Shown here piece after piece: positions 7,709 to 13,088 of a stretch of 13,089 bases of DNA. The translations under genes and the position numbers were made by a program. The notes beneath the pieces were generated by a model that was not told where the DNA came from, ran no database searches, and saw only the letters and a list, made by a program, of their open reading frames with translations. How positions within the stretch are numbered: position 1 is the stretch's first letter; each line of letters opens with the position of its first letter. Source of the stretch: an uncultured archaeon (lineage in GTDB: Archaea > Thermoproteota > Nitrososphaeria > Nitrososphaerales > CALBXV01); NCBI GenBank assembly GCA_937890045.1, contig CALBXV010000060.1:1-13089 (forward strand). Direction: 5' to 3'.

Positions 7709-8433
7709 AAATACTTTTTCTTCAATTCAGTAAGAATAGATTTAGATGTACTATAATTATCAATATCAATTCCATCAGCTTCCCATCTAGCATTAAACAA
7801 ATGTAATCCTATAGCTTCTTCTGAAAGTTTAGTTCCATTAATTAACTTATCTATTTCATGCCAACCTATTGAACAAAACGCATTATAACCTAAAACAAAT
7901 TCTTCTAATTGATATTTCTTTACTAAATAATCAAGTAAATCTGGACCAGTTTCTCCATGTTTAATTCTTTCTTTATTTCTAAAAGTTATTTCATTTAAAG
8001 CATCTTTAAAAATTTCTAATTTTGGATGTTTTGAATATATTAAAGAAGTAGTTGCCATTATACTTTGATCAGGATTTTCTTGACTTATAAAAATTAAAGG
8101 TTGTTCTAAATTGAATTCTTTCAATAAAACTATATCCGTATCAGTCCATAATCCACCAATATCATATAGGAAAGTAAATCTAAATTCATTTGAAAAACCT
8201 GAAGGTGATCCTTTATTAAATCCTTTGCCGTAGTACCATATAGCAGAATCAGGTAATATATCATTACCATCAAGAACATTTACTCCTGATGGAATATCTT
8301 TTACTTCATCATAAACATATAAGTTATAATCAAATCCATTTTGTAAAAAAGATTTTATAGATATTATATTTTGTGGAAAAAGTTTTTCACCTATCCATAA
8401 ACTATTTGCGACTTTATCTCTTTCCTTGGCCAC
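7705..8433 (-). CDS. GT32-type glycosyltransferase (DxD)
   Basis: Predicted retaining sugar transferase (242 aa) of the Gly_transf_sug/GT32 (Och1-like) group. The start of the fold is NSLWIGEKLFPQNIISIKSF (10-29). The donor site is FSNEFRFTFLYDIGGLWTDTD (80-100), matching the family's DxxRxxxLyxxGGiYxDxD, with Arg85 and the metal-binding D98-T-D100. ETGPDLL (161-167) and LHLFNARW (210-217) fit the acceptor-side motifs. The start is a GTG at 8433; a stop lies eight codons further upstream and no ATG is available, and a later start would remove the first conserved strand. The GTG lies 20 nt inside the upstream 53-aa gene, so translation is probably coupled. It is the first gene of the very AT-rich enzyme island. 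Donor and acceptor unknown. Confidence 0.8.
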   Translation of the reverse strand: MAKERDKVANSLWIGEKLFPQNIISIKSFLQNGFDYNLYVYDEVKDIPSGVNVLDGNDILPDSAIWYYGKGFNKGSPSGFSNEFRFTFLYDIGGLWTDTDIVLLKEFNLEQPLIFISQENPDQSIMATTSLIYSKHPKLEIFKDALNEITFRNKERIKHGETGPDLLDYLVKKYQLEEFVLGYNAFCSIGWHEIDKLINGTKLSEEAIGLHLFNARWEADGIDIDNYSTSKSILTELKKKYL

Positions 8434-8575
8434 GATATTTTTTCTTATAACGGGTTAATGCTTTCTTATTACCTTTACCAGCAGGTTTAGTTCCCCACTT
8501 AGTTCCTCTACCCATTCCCTGTCTTGTACGCTTACCTTTTCTCGAAGGTTCTTCATTACCAAAAATTCTAGGCAT
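8414..8575 (-). CDS. 53-aa very basic conserved phage-type protein
   Basis: Small gene reading MPRIFGNEEPSRKGKRT at the start, RQGMGRGTKWGTK in the middle and TRYKKKYRGQGKR at the end. About a third of residues are Lys or Arg, there is no hydrophobic core, and Gly/Pro are common, so it is probably disordered or nucleic-acid-binding. As I remember them, similar short proteins with RQGMGRxTKW and KKYRGQG occur in T4-like marine phages without known function; this is recall, not a search. The ATG follows the thioredoxin stop directly (TAAATG), and the 3' end overlaps the glycosyltransferase GTG start by 20 nt. The frame is clean and the gene fills what would otherwise be a 142-nt gap. Confidence 0.78.
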   Translation of the reverse strand: MPRIFGNEEPSRKGKRTRQGMGRGTKWGTKPAGKGNKKALTRYKKKYRGQGKR

Positions 8576-8821
8576 TTAGGTTATTTTCTCCAATACTAAT
8601 TGTTTTGGCAAAGCACCTGAAAATCTGTCAACTTCTTGTCCACCTTGTTCTATTATTACAGTAGGTACAGATCTAATTCCATATTTTGATGCTACATCCT
8701 GTGATCTATCTATATCAATAAATTCTACTAAATGCCCTTCTGATGCAATTTCATTCATAACAGGTTTAAACGCCTTACAAGGACCACACCAAGTTGCTGA
8801 AAAATATTTTAATGTTTTCAT
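8576..8821 (-). CDS. Short thioredoxin
   Basis: Thioredoxin-fold dithiol oxidoreductase (81 aa). The active site is ATWCGPC (9-15). The cis-proline loop is SVPT (51-54), and the C-terminal strand and helix (VIIEQGGQEVDRFSGALPKQ) follow. It starts directly at the active-site strand (MKTLKYFSATWCGPC), so it lacks the first strand and helix of the usual ~105-aa cellular thioredoxin; short versions like this are common in phages. It could keep cytoplasmic disulfides reduced during infection, for example in ribonucleotide reductase or in cysteine-bearing neighbours, though no partner is shown here. The ATG overlaps the nuclease stop (ATGA), and its own stop abuts the next ATG. Confidence 0.93.
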   Translation of the reverse strand: MKTLKYFSATWCGPCKAFKPVMNEIASEGHLVEFIDIDRSQDVASKYGIRSVPTVIIEQGGQEVDRFSGALPKQLVLEKIT

Positions 8822-9315
8822 ACTTCATTACCTTTAACTAATTTAGCGTTAGCTTTTTCTTCTTTGATTTCTTTTTTGAAATCTTTTTTCTTACCACCAT
8901 GATATTCGTAAGCGTGTCCTTCTTCGATTAAGATATCATTAACACTTACCCAACCATCATGGTCTAAATCAATATCACTATCATCATTTACTATGCACTC
9001 TTGAATATGTTCTCCTACAATATCAGGATCCACAAACACTTCACCTAACACTCTACCGAACTTACCTGTACCAAATGATTTAAGTTTAAAAACTCCACCT
9101 TCTAATAATTCTTTATTACGAGCTTTAGCTTTTAAACCTTTTGCCTTTTCTTCTAAATCTCTTGTTCTTGATTCCCAAGTATCTATTCCCATATATCGTA
9201 TACGTTTTTTAGTTTTCAGATTGAAACCTAAATCAATAAAACAATCTATAGTATCTCCATCTAAAACCTTAATTAACTTACATTGATATTCTTTAACATC
9301 TACTTTTTTAGCCAT
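8818..9315 (-). CDS. Thermonuclease-like (SNase) nuclease with EF-hand-like insertion
   Basis: Predicted calcium-dependent nuclease of the staphylococcal nuclease family (165 aa). Motifs: VLDGDTID (17-24) with Asp19/Asp21, RYMGIDTWESR (40-50) giving the counterparts of Arg35, Asp40 and Glu43 (R40, D45, E48), and GKFGRVLGEVF (84-94) with R88 for Arg87. All catalytic residues are present. Between the last motif and the usual vNxxLixeGxAxxY helix (VNDILIEEGHAYEY, 125-138) sits an extra acidic stretch of about 27 residues ending in DLDHDGWVSVND (116-127), which matches a 12-residue EF-hand loop. The tail (142-157) is strongly charged. No signal peptide is seen, so action inside the host is likely, perhaps host DNA breakdown. 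GGAG lies upstream of the ATG; the stop overlaps thioredoxin (ATGA). Confidence 0.88.
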   Translation of the reverse strand: MAKKVDVKEYQCKLIKVLDGDTIDCFIDLGFNLKTKKRIRYMGIDTWESRTRDLEEKAKGLKAKARNKELLEGGVFKLKSFGTGKFGRVLGEVFVDPDIVGEHIQECIVNDDSDIDLDHDGWVSVNDILIEEGHAYEYHGGKKKDFKKEIKEEKANAKLVKGNEV

Positions 9316-9330
9316 AACTCTTCTCCGTTT

Positions 9331-9352
9331 AACCGAAGAAAAGTCTTCGGCT
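9331..9352 (-). other. Intercistronic hairpin
   Basis: A perfect 7-bp inverted repeat, CCGAAGA at 9333-9339 and TCTTCGG at 9344-9350, with a 4-nt loop; one G-U and one A-U pair can extend it. It almost fills the 36-nt gap between the 102-aa gene and the nuclease gene, just before the nuclease ribosome-binding site. No U-run follows on the minus strand, so a processing or stability element, or a leaky terminator, is more likely than a strong terminator. Confidence 0.55.
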
Positions 9353-9660
9353 TATTCTTTTCTTAAATCAATTCCTACTTGATTCGCAACTCTTATACAT
9401 TTCGCAGTGGTTTTATCCCACTTACCTTTATAAATATTATCAAGTATAGATAGTGCTTCTGTTTGACTAATTTTTTTTGGCACTATTTCTCCTTCATATA
9501 AAAAATGTTTAGAGTCTGGGTTTGTATTTGCTATAGAACTTATTACTTCTTTTACTTTTTTAAATCTTATAAAACCCGAATAACTTACTTCTAATCTATT
9601 TGTATGGGAATGTGCCATCTCAATATACACATCATAATCAGACCAATATTTTCTTTCCAT
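9352..9660 (-). CDS. Unidentified 102-aa protein
   Basis: Not recognised. The ATG at 9660 starts MERKYWSDYDVYIEMAHSH; a TTG one codon upstream is an alternative, but ATG is preferred. GAGG lies 9 nt before it, inside the end of the upstream gene. The N-terminal half looks like alternating beta strands (DVYIEMAHSH, RLEVSYSGFIRF). The C-terminal half looks helical (QTEALSILDNIY, TTAKCIRVANQVG). No transmembrane segment or metal motif is seen. It follows the 279-aa gene by 4 nt and is followed by a hairpin, so it probably closes a two-gene sub-unit of the operon. Reality as a gene is likely; function unknown. Confidence 0.7.
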   Translation of the reverse strand: MERKYWSDYDVYIEMAHSHTNRLEVSYSGFIRFKKVKEVISSIANTNPDSKHFLYEGEIVPKKISQTEALSILDNIYKGKWDKTTAKCIRVANQVGIDLRKE

Positions 9661-9664
9661 CAAT

Positions 9665-10504
9665 TTACACCTCTTTCACTATCTCATCTGATGGAAATGG
9701 AAATTGAGTAAACATTCTACCTGTAGGTTGTTTCGTTTCCCAATTTATTTCTTCTTTATTCTTCATATCATAATCACCAAATGGTCTTCGAAAAACTGTT
9801 TTACCACCATCAGGAGATTCATAAATCCATTTACCTTCTTGGTTATCTACTATTTCCTCTGCTAACTTATGCGATTCTAATACAGCTTGTGCGTCTCCAC
9901 CAGGAGGTAATCCATCAGCAGTCATTTCTACATAAGCTTTTGTTGCTATTGAAGACGCATCACCTTTTTCAAATGATTTTGATGTTCTACGAGCTGATGC
10001 TTCATCTTCAATACCAAAAACTTTTTTTTCATGTTTCTTTTGAGCCCAATTCTTTTCTCGTCTATCACCTTTTCGTCTATCTTTGGTTGATCTTTTCTCA
10101 AAATCTTCTTTTTGTTGAAGTGAATCTCCATCATAACTACTTTTACGTCCCTGTGCGTATGCTTGCTCATCTATATCTTCAACAAACTCTTCTATCTCTT
10201 GCTCTGTTTTTAGTTCACAGCCTAAATGATTAGTCCCTGAGCCTATATAATCATAATCTACTTTTGAAGTATCTTCACCACAAATTGCACAGGTCCAAAA
10301 TTCTTTATAATTCTGCTCTTCTATTTCTTCGGGTGTTAACTTTGCTTTGCCGTCTAAAGTACTAAGATCCAAAGTCCAACCTGTATTATTATTCTTTATC
10401 TTTGCTAAGATAGCATTAGCTATTTGTTCACGTGCAGCATCTGATGATAGATTTACTTGATTAGCTGCTTGAGTCTCTAATACATCTTTTATTAATTGTT
10501 TCAT
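9665..10504 (-). CDS. Unidentified protein with possible zinc knuckle and charged linker
   Basis: A 279-aa protein of unknown function in three parts. Residues 1-65 are mainly helical. Residues 72-96 carry C72-x2-C75 and H93-x2-C96, a plausible small zinc site (WTCAICGEDT, NHLGC). Residues 115-180 are extremely rich in Lys, Arg, Glu and Asp (KRSTKDRRKGDRREKNW) and are probably disordered. The last 90 residues look folded again, with WIYESPDGGKTVFRRPFGD (226-244); I associate this WxYESPDGGKTVxRR wording with marine phage hypothetical proteins, from memory only. The start is supported by AGAGG 6 nt before the ATG. It sits directly downstream of a terminator-like hairpin, so its transcription must come from read-through or a promoter I cannot place with confidence. 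Confidence 0.75.
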   Translation of the reverse strand: MKQLIKDVLETQAANQVNLSSDAAREQIANAILAKIKNNNTGWTLDLSTLDGKAKLTPEEIEEQNYKEFWTCAICGEDTSKVDYDYIGSGTNHLGCELKTEQEIEEFVEDIDEQAYAQGRKSSYDGDSLQQKEDFEKRSTKDRRKGDRREKNWAQKKHEKKVFGIEDEASARRTSKSFEKGDASSIATKAYVEMTADGLPPGGDAQAVLESHKLAEEIVDNQEGKWIYESPDGGKTVFRRPFGDYDMKNKEEINWETKQPTGRMFTQFPFPSDEIVKEV

Positions 10505-10522
10505 AAAAAACCTCTTTATATT

Positions 10523-10558
10523 AAAAAAAAGCCCGAACTTCTATAAGAGGAACGGGCT
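10523..10558 (-). terminator. Rho-independent terminator before the 279-aa gene
   Basis: On the minus strand AGCCCG (complement of 10553-10558) pairs with CGGGCU (complement of 10530-10535). An inner CUU/AAG stem can form in the loop, and a run of eight U's follows (10523-10530). This is a classic intrinsic terminator for leftward transcription. It ends only 18 nt before the ATG at 10504, so it may act as an attenuator for the downstream genes rather than a plain operon end. On the plus strand no U-run follows. Confidence 0.75.
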
Positions 10559-10563
10559 CGTTG

Positions 10564-10585
10564 GAATGAGAGAGTAAAATCATTC
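10564..10585. other. Small inverted repeat between the two terminators
   Basis: GAATGA (10564-10569) and TCATTC (10580-10585) form a 6-bp stem with a 10-nt loop, extendable by a G-U pair if transcribed rightward. It is the middle of three inverted repeats in the 216-nt gap 10505-10720. Confidence 0.3.
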
Positions 10586-10598
10586 TATATTTTAATTT

Positions 10599-10606
10599 AA
10601 TTTATA
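10599..10606 (-). promoter_or_regulatory. Possible T4-like late promoter box
   Basis: The minus strand reads TATAAATT here, one base off the T4-type late promoter TATAAATA. It is well placed to restart leftward transcription between the two terminators. The region is so AT-rich that chance is a real alternative. A transcript starting a few bases further left would run straight into the terminator at 10523-10558. Confidence 0.25.
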
Positions 10607-10636
10607 ATTACCTTATATCTTTGTCTCCTATAAATA

Positions 10637-10680
10637 TAAAACAAACGCCCGAAAATGTATTTTATTTCGGGCGCTGTTTT
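10637..10680. terminator. Bidirectional rho-independent terminator after the AAA+ gene
   Basis: A perfect 9-bp stem, CGCCCGAAA (10646-10654) and TTTCGGGCG (10665-10673), with a 10-nt loop. Leftward it is followed by TTTGTTTTA, rightward by CTGTTTTTT, so it can stop transcription both ways. It lies 47 nt past the stop of the AAA+ gene, whose transcript it should end. Its stem shares the core GCCCGAA with the next terminator to the left. Confidence 0.85.
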
Positions 10681-10720
10681 TTAGTAGTCAGTCAATTATT
10701 ATGACCCAGTTACCAGCTTA

Positions 10721-11887
10721 TTAAGAATCAGAATCTTCTGTAGATTCTATTTCGTCTTCATTAAAGAGGTCTTCAGAACTACCATCAGAAACGAACTTCT
10801 GTACTAACTGTCTAATGTAAGTTCTTTCAGATTCCATTCCACCATCTTCAGAATACTGAGGATAGATACTAACTTCAGACGCTTCATCTAATCCAAAACC
10901 ATCATACAGAAGACCAGACATTTCAACTGAAGTTCTTGTCGAAATTCCACTTGAAATCCTACCTGCTTCTGATTTTGATTCTGACCTTGATGCGTGAGCT
11001 ATCTCAGCAACTGCTTTCAATAACTCAGGATCCACATGAGGAAACATATATTGTAACAATCCATATTCCTCATCAGAGTTTAGAACATCCATTTCTACAA
11101 TAATGAATCTATCCATTAAGGCTTTATCCATAACTCTTGTAGAAGTGTATTCATTACCAATGTTCGCTGTCGCTACAAAAGTAACACCACTTGCAACTTT
11201 AATTGTCGCCTGCCCGTCAGCCTCATCCAACCTTAGATATCTCTGACCTTCATCAAGAACTGTCATCAAAATATTCCAAGCGTCAGGGTGAGCCCTACTT
11301 AACTCATCTAACAGAATAACTGAGTTAGGCGTCGAAATCGCCTTCACAAAAAGTGATTCTGAAAAGTAAGTACCCGTCTCTTTATTAAAGTGAGTATTAC
11401 CAATTAGAGAGGAACGAGGGTCTTGAGTCGCACCCAAATTAAAGTAAAAATCAGGACGATCAAGTGCGTTAACTAACGACTTAGCTGCCAATGTTTTACC
11501 ACATCCGGCAGGACCTGTCATTAGAATGTTCTTACCTCTAACACCTGAACGAACTAAATATTTCCACTTCAGTTCCTTCATAACCAAACCTTTAGGTTTC
11601 AGTTTATATGAACTATGAATGAAATTCAACATCTCACCATGTTCTTCAGGTACTTCTACCGAAGAAACATCAAACTCAGGAACTGATGATACTTCAAATT
11701 CACTCATTGGAACTTTCCACCAATAGGTTTTACCAGTTTTACCTTCACGACGTTCAAGAGCCATACCTTGTTCAAATGCTCTTTTACGTGTTCCAGTACC
11801 AATTTCTGATGTGTATTTATTACCATCAGAATCAAAAGCGTTATATCGGTTTCCCGACATTTCGATTTTGACTACAACTTTATTCAT
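10721..11887 (-). CDS. MoxR/CobS-like AAA+ ATPase
   Basis: AAA+ ATPase (388 aa) of the MoxR/CobS type, often annotated CobS in T4-like marine phages. Walker A is GPAGCGKT (125-132), Walker B VILLDE (190-195), sensor 1 ATAN (239-242) and the arginine finger lies in ALMDRF (R260); STR (316-318) fits sensor 2. An N-terminal domain of about 85 residues (SGNRYNAFDSDGNKYTSEIG) precedes it, and the C-terminus is an acidic Ser/Glu/Asp tail. MoxR proteins usually work with a VWA-domain partner in remodelling or metal insertion; none is in this window. AAGGA lies 7 nt before the ATG. It has its own promoter (11934-11963) and terminator (10637-10680), so it is monocistronic. It is visibly richer in G+C than the enzyme island: 11461-11520 has 29 G+C of 60, against 11 of 60 at 2041-2100. 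Confidence 0.88.
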   Translation of the reverse strand: MNKVVVKIEMSGNRYNAFDSDGNKYTSEIGTGTRKRAFEQGMALERREGKTGKTYWWKVPMSEFEVSSVPEFDVSSVEVPEEHGEMLNFIHSSYKLKPKGLVMKELKWKYLVRSGVRGKNILMTGPAGCGKTLAAKSLVNALDRPDFYFNLGATQDPRSSLIGNTHFNKETGTYFSESLFVKAISTPNSVILLDELSRAHPDAWNILMTVLDEGQRYLRLDEADGQATIKVASGVTFVATANIGNEYTSTRVMDKALMDRFIIVEMDVLNSDEEYGLLQYMFPHVDPELLKAVAEIAHASRSESKSEAGRISSGISTRTSVEMSGLLYDGFGLDEASEVSIYPQYSEDGGMESERTYIRQLVQKFVSDGSSEDLFNEDEIESTEDSDS

Positions 11888-11918
11888 TTATTATCCTTTT
11901 CTTTTTTAATTGACTTAA

Positions 11919-11983
11919 CTCTCATTACACCTGATCATACGCATAAAGGACCATACGAGTCAAGCCTTTTTTTCATTATTTTT
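11919..11983. repeat. Promoter-bearing direct repeat, left copy
   Basis: Bases 11919-11973 match 12874-12928 exactly (55 bp, offset 955). After one mismatch a further 9 bases match (11975-11983). It contains the promoter of the AAA+ gene, its A-rich upstream part and the start of its leader. It also covers the last codons and stop of the 169-aa gene. Confidence 0.93.
11934..11963 (-). promoter_or_regulatory. Sigma70-like promoter of the AAA+ gene
   Basis: On the minus strand a TTGACT -35 box (complement of 11958-11963) and a TATGAT -10 box (complement of 11934-11939) are separated by 18 bp. They are preceded by an A-run that resembles an UP element. This is what a phage early promoter using host sigma70 would look like. 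Transcription should start near 11927, leaving about 40 nt of leader with AAGGA before the ATG at 11887. The TGA stop of the 169-aa gene lies inside the -35 box. CGTATG occurs twice, 16 bp apart, within the spacer/-10 region. Confidence 0.75.
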
Positions 11984-12469
11984 AATTCTTTTTTTGAACT
12001 GTAAATTCATCGAATTAAGGGCTTTTCTCTGTTTTATAGTCAATTTACCACGTGATTTTACTTGTGTTTCGATAGAATTTAAGAAGTATAAACTATTACT
12101 TGTATAAGATCTTGAGTATTTAGCTTCTTTTAAATTGTTTTTAATAACTGTTAATTTTTCTAAAGTAGTATTAATATACCTTAATTTTTCATTTCTATAT
12201 TCAGGATCTTTTTCTTTATTAAAATGTTCTGTATATTTCTTAACAATATTGGTAATAGATGATTCCATCTTTGGTGTTATTTTTCTACCAGTTACCAATG
12301 CCTGATACATACTATATATAAAATCATGATAACCATTGGTACTTCCTTTTGGAATATATGAGTCATCTTTAATTATATGTTCAAGTTGTTTTATCCTCTT
12401 ACCATACATAGACTTATTTTTTTTAACCCATTCAGGTTTGGGTTTATTTGCTCCTATACTATAGTTCAT
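11960..12469 (-). CDS. Unidentified Lys-rich protein with two internal repeats
   Basis: Basic 169-aa protein of unknown function. Two segments look like copies of one helical motif: FIYSMYQALVTGRKITPKM, continuing to about residue 79 (from 50), and YFLNSIETQVKSRGKLTIKQ, continuing to about 161 (from 128). Both follow F/YxxSxxxQxxxxGKxTxKQxxAL. This motif, ending in a basic helix, resembles short repeats I recall at the edges of phage nucleic-acid enzymes, so DNA/RNA binding is possible but unproven. The ATG overlaps the stop of the 132-aa gene (ATGA). Its last codons (NNEKKA) and stop lie in the repeated promoter sequence, so the present C-terminus may have been created when that sequence was copied in. 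Confidence 0.72.
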   Translation of the reverse strand: MNYSIGANKPKPEWVKKNKSMYGKRIKQLEHIIKDDSYIPKGSTNGYHDFIYSMYQALVTGRKITPKMESSITNIVKKYTEHFNKEKDPEYRNEKLRYINTTLEKLTVIKNNLKEAKYSRSYTSNSLYFLNSIETQVKSRGKLTIKQRKALNSMNLQFKKRIKNNEKKA

Positions 12470-12864
12470 TTCAAATAATTAGGACCTGTCCAATGATACC
12501 AATCAGTATTACTATCAAAAATACTACCCCGTACATACTTAGCTGGTGATTTCCAACTAGCGGCTTTAAATACATCACCAACTTCATATGGTTCACCTTT
12601 ATGTAAACCATTTACTTTAGCAACAAATCCCCAAACACTATTATCGTGTACTACTTTAACAAATTTCCTACCAGCCACAAGTGATAATATCATATCCCTT
12701 TTGTTAAAGTAGTAATGATTAGGAAATGATTTAACAAATTTTTCTTCAATATTTTCTAAAAGATTTGACATAGCGGTATCAAAATCTTTTCCTGCACCAA
12801 CTATATCATCACATTCAGCGACATCTTCCCAATTTACAAAATCTCTTACTGTTTCATGTGCCAT
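12466..12864 (-). CDS. Unidentified 132-aa protein, probably conserved in phages
   Basis: Not assigned to a family. The N-terminal third is acidic and helical (DDIVGAGKDFDTAMSNLL). The rest looks like a small beta-rich domain: VVHDNSVWGFVAKVNG (71-86), then YEVGDVFKAASWKSPAKYVRG (93-113), then WYHWTGPNYL (122-131). The VWGFV...GDVxKAASWxxPAKxxRG...WTGPxYL layout seems familiar from marine phage hypothetical proteins, by memory only. It is the first gene behind the right-hand promoter copy, about 18 nt from the expected transcript start, with GAGAGG 8 nt before the ATG. That placement suggests early, strong expression and possibly a host-takeover role. Confidence 0.75.
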   Translation of the reverse strand: MAHETVRDFVNWEDVAECDDIVGAGKDFDTAMSNLLENIEEKFVKSFPNHYYFNKRDMILSLVAGRKFVKVVHDNSVWGFVAKVNGLHKGEPYEVGDVFKAASWKSPAKYVRGSIFDSNTDWYHWTGPNYLK

Positions 12865-12873
12865 TTTTATATC

Positions 12874-12938
12874 CTCTCATTACACCTGATCATACGCATA
12901 AAGGACCATACGAGTCAAGCCTTTTTTTAATTATTTTT
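12874..12938. repeat. Promoter-bearing direct repeat, right copy
   Basis: Partner of 11919-11983: 55 bp identical, then one mismatch, then 9 bp identical. It begins right after the tRNA and ends in the leader of the 132-aa gene. Confidence 0.93.
12889..12918 (-). promoter_or_regulatory. Sigma70-like promoter of the 132-aa and 169-aa genes
   Basis: Same boxes as the left copy: TTGACT (complement of 12913-12918), 18 bp, TATGAT (complement of 12889-12894), with an A-rich stretch upstream. The expected start near 12882 gives a leader of about 18 nt that includes GAGAGG. It lies immediately downstream of the tRNA, so the two downstream genes need not depend on tRNA-unit transcription. Confidence 0.77.
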
Positions 12939-12939
12939 G

Positions 12940-13012
12940 AGCCAGAGATTGGACTCGAACCAACGGCCTGGGGTTTACAAAACCCCTGCTCTACCAACTG
13001 AGCTACTCTGGC
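12940..13012 (-). tRNA. trnT-UGU: tRNA-Thr (anticodon UGU)
   Basis: Folds as a full cloverleaf read leftward from 13012. The acceptor GCCAGAG pairs with CTCTGGC, the D stem is GCTC/GAGC, and the anticodon stem GGGGT/ACCCC encloses loop TTTGTAA, giving anticodon TGT. A five-base variable region AGGCC follows. The T stem GTTGG/CCAAT with one G-U pair encloses TTCGAGT. The discriminator is T (12940) and no CCA is encoded. UGU reads ACA and related Thr codons; Thr-ACA is favoured by AT-rich genes, which fits a phage compensating host codon bias. Confidence 0.95.
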
Positions 13013-13016
13013 AAGG

Positions 13017-13088
13017 TTAAATTTTTTCCCACCGCCGTCCCTCTTTAGATACCATCCGTACACTAAATTTTATAGGTGAATTTACACC
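13017..13088 (-). CDS. C-terminal end of an unidentified gene, cut by the window edge
   Basis: One minus-strand frame stays open for 23 codons from the window edge and ends with TAA at 13017, four bases before the tRNA. It reads GVNSPIKFSVRMVSKEGRRW, then EKI. The other two frames have a stop within the first nine codons. A basic, partly amphipathic tail is plausible as a protein end, but the stretch is too short to identify or to exclude non-coding DNA. Confidence 0.4.
   Translation of the reverse strand, partial: GVNSPIKFSVRMVSKEGRRWEKI

Noticed and set aside
9781..10233. Open frames inside the 279-aa gene on the plus strand (9781-10233) and in another minus frame (9946-10170).
   Set aside because: They have no ribosome-binding site or recognisable motif and lie wholly inside a gene with clear signals; low-complexity coding explains them.
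10629..10636. An exact TATAAATA on the plus strand as a late promoter.
   Set aside because: It would drive transcription straight into the bidirectional terminator at 10646-10673 and antisense to the AAA+ gene.
12874..13012. The tRNA and the adjacent direct repeat as a phage attachment site.
   Set aside because: The repeat starts after the tRNA and shares no tRNA 3' sequence; the second copy lacks any tRNA fragment, and no integrase is seen. Promoter boxes explain the repeat better.
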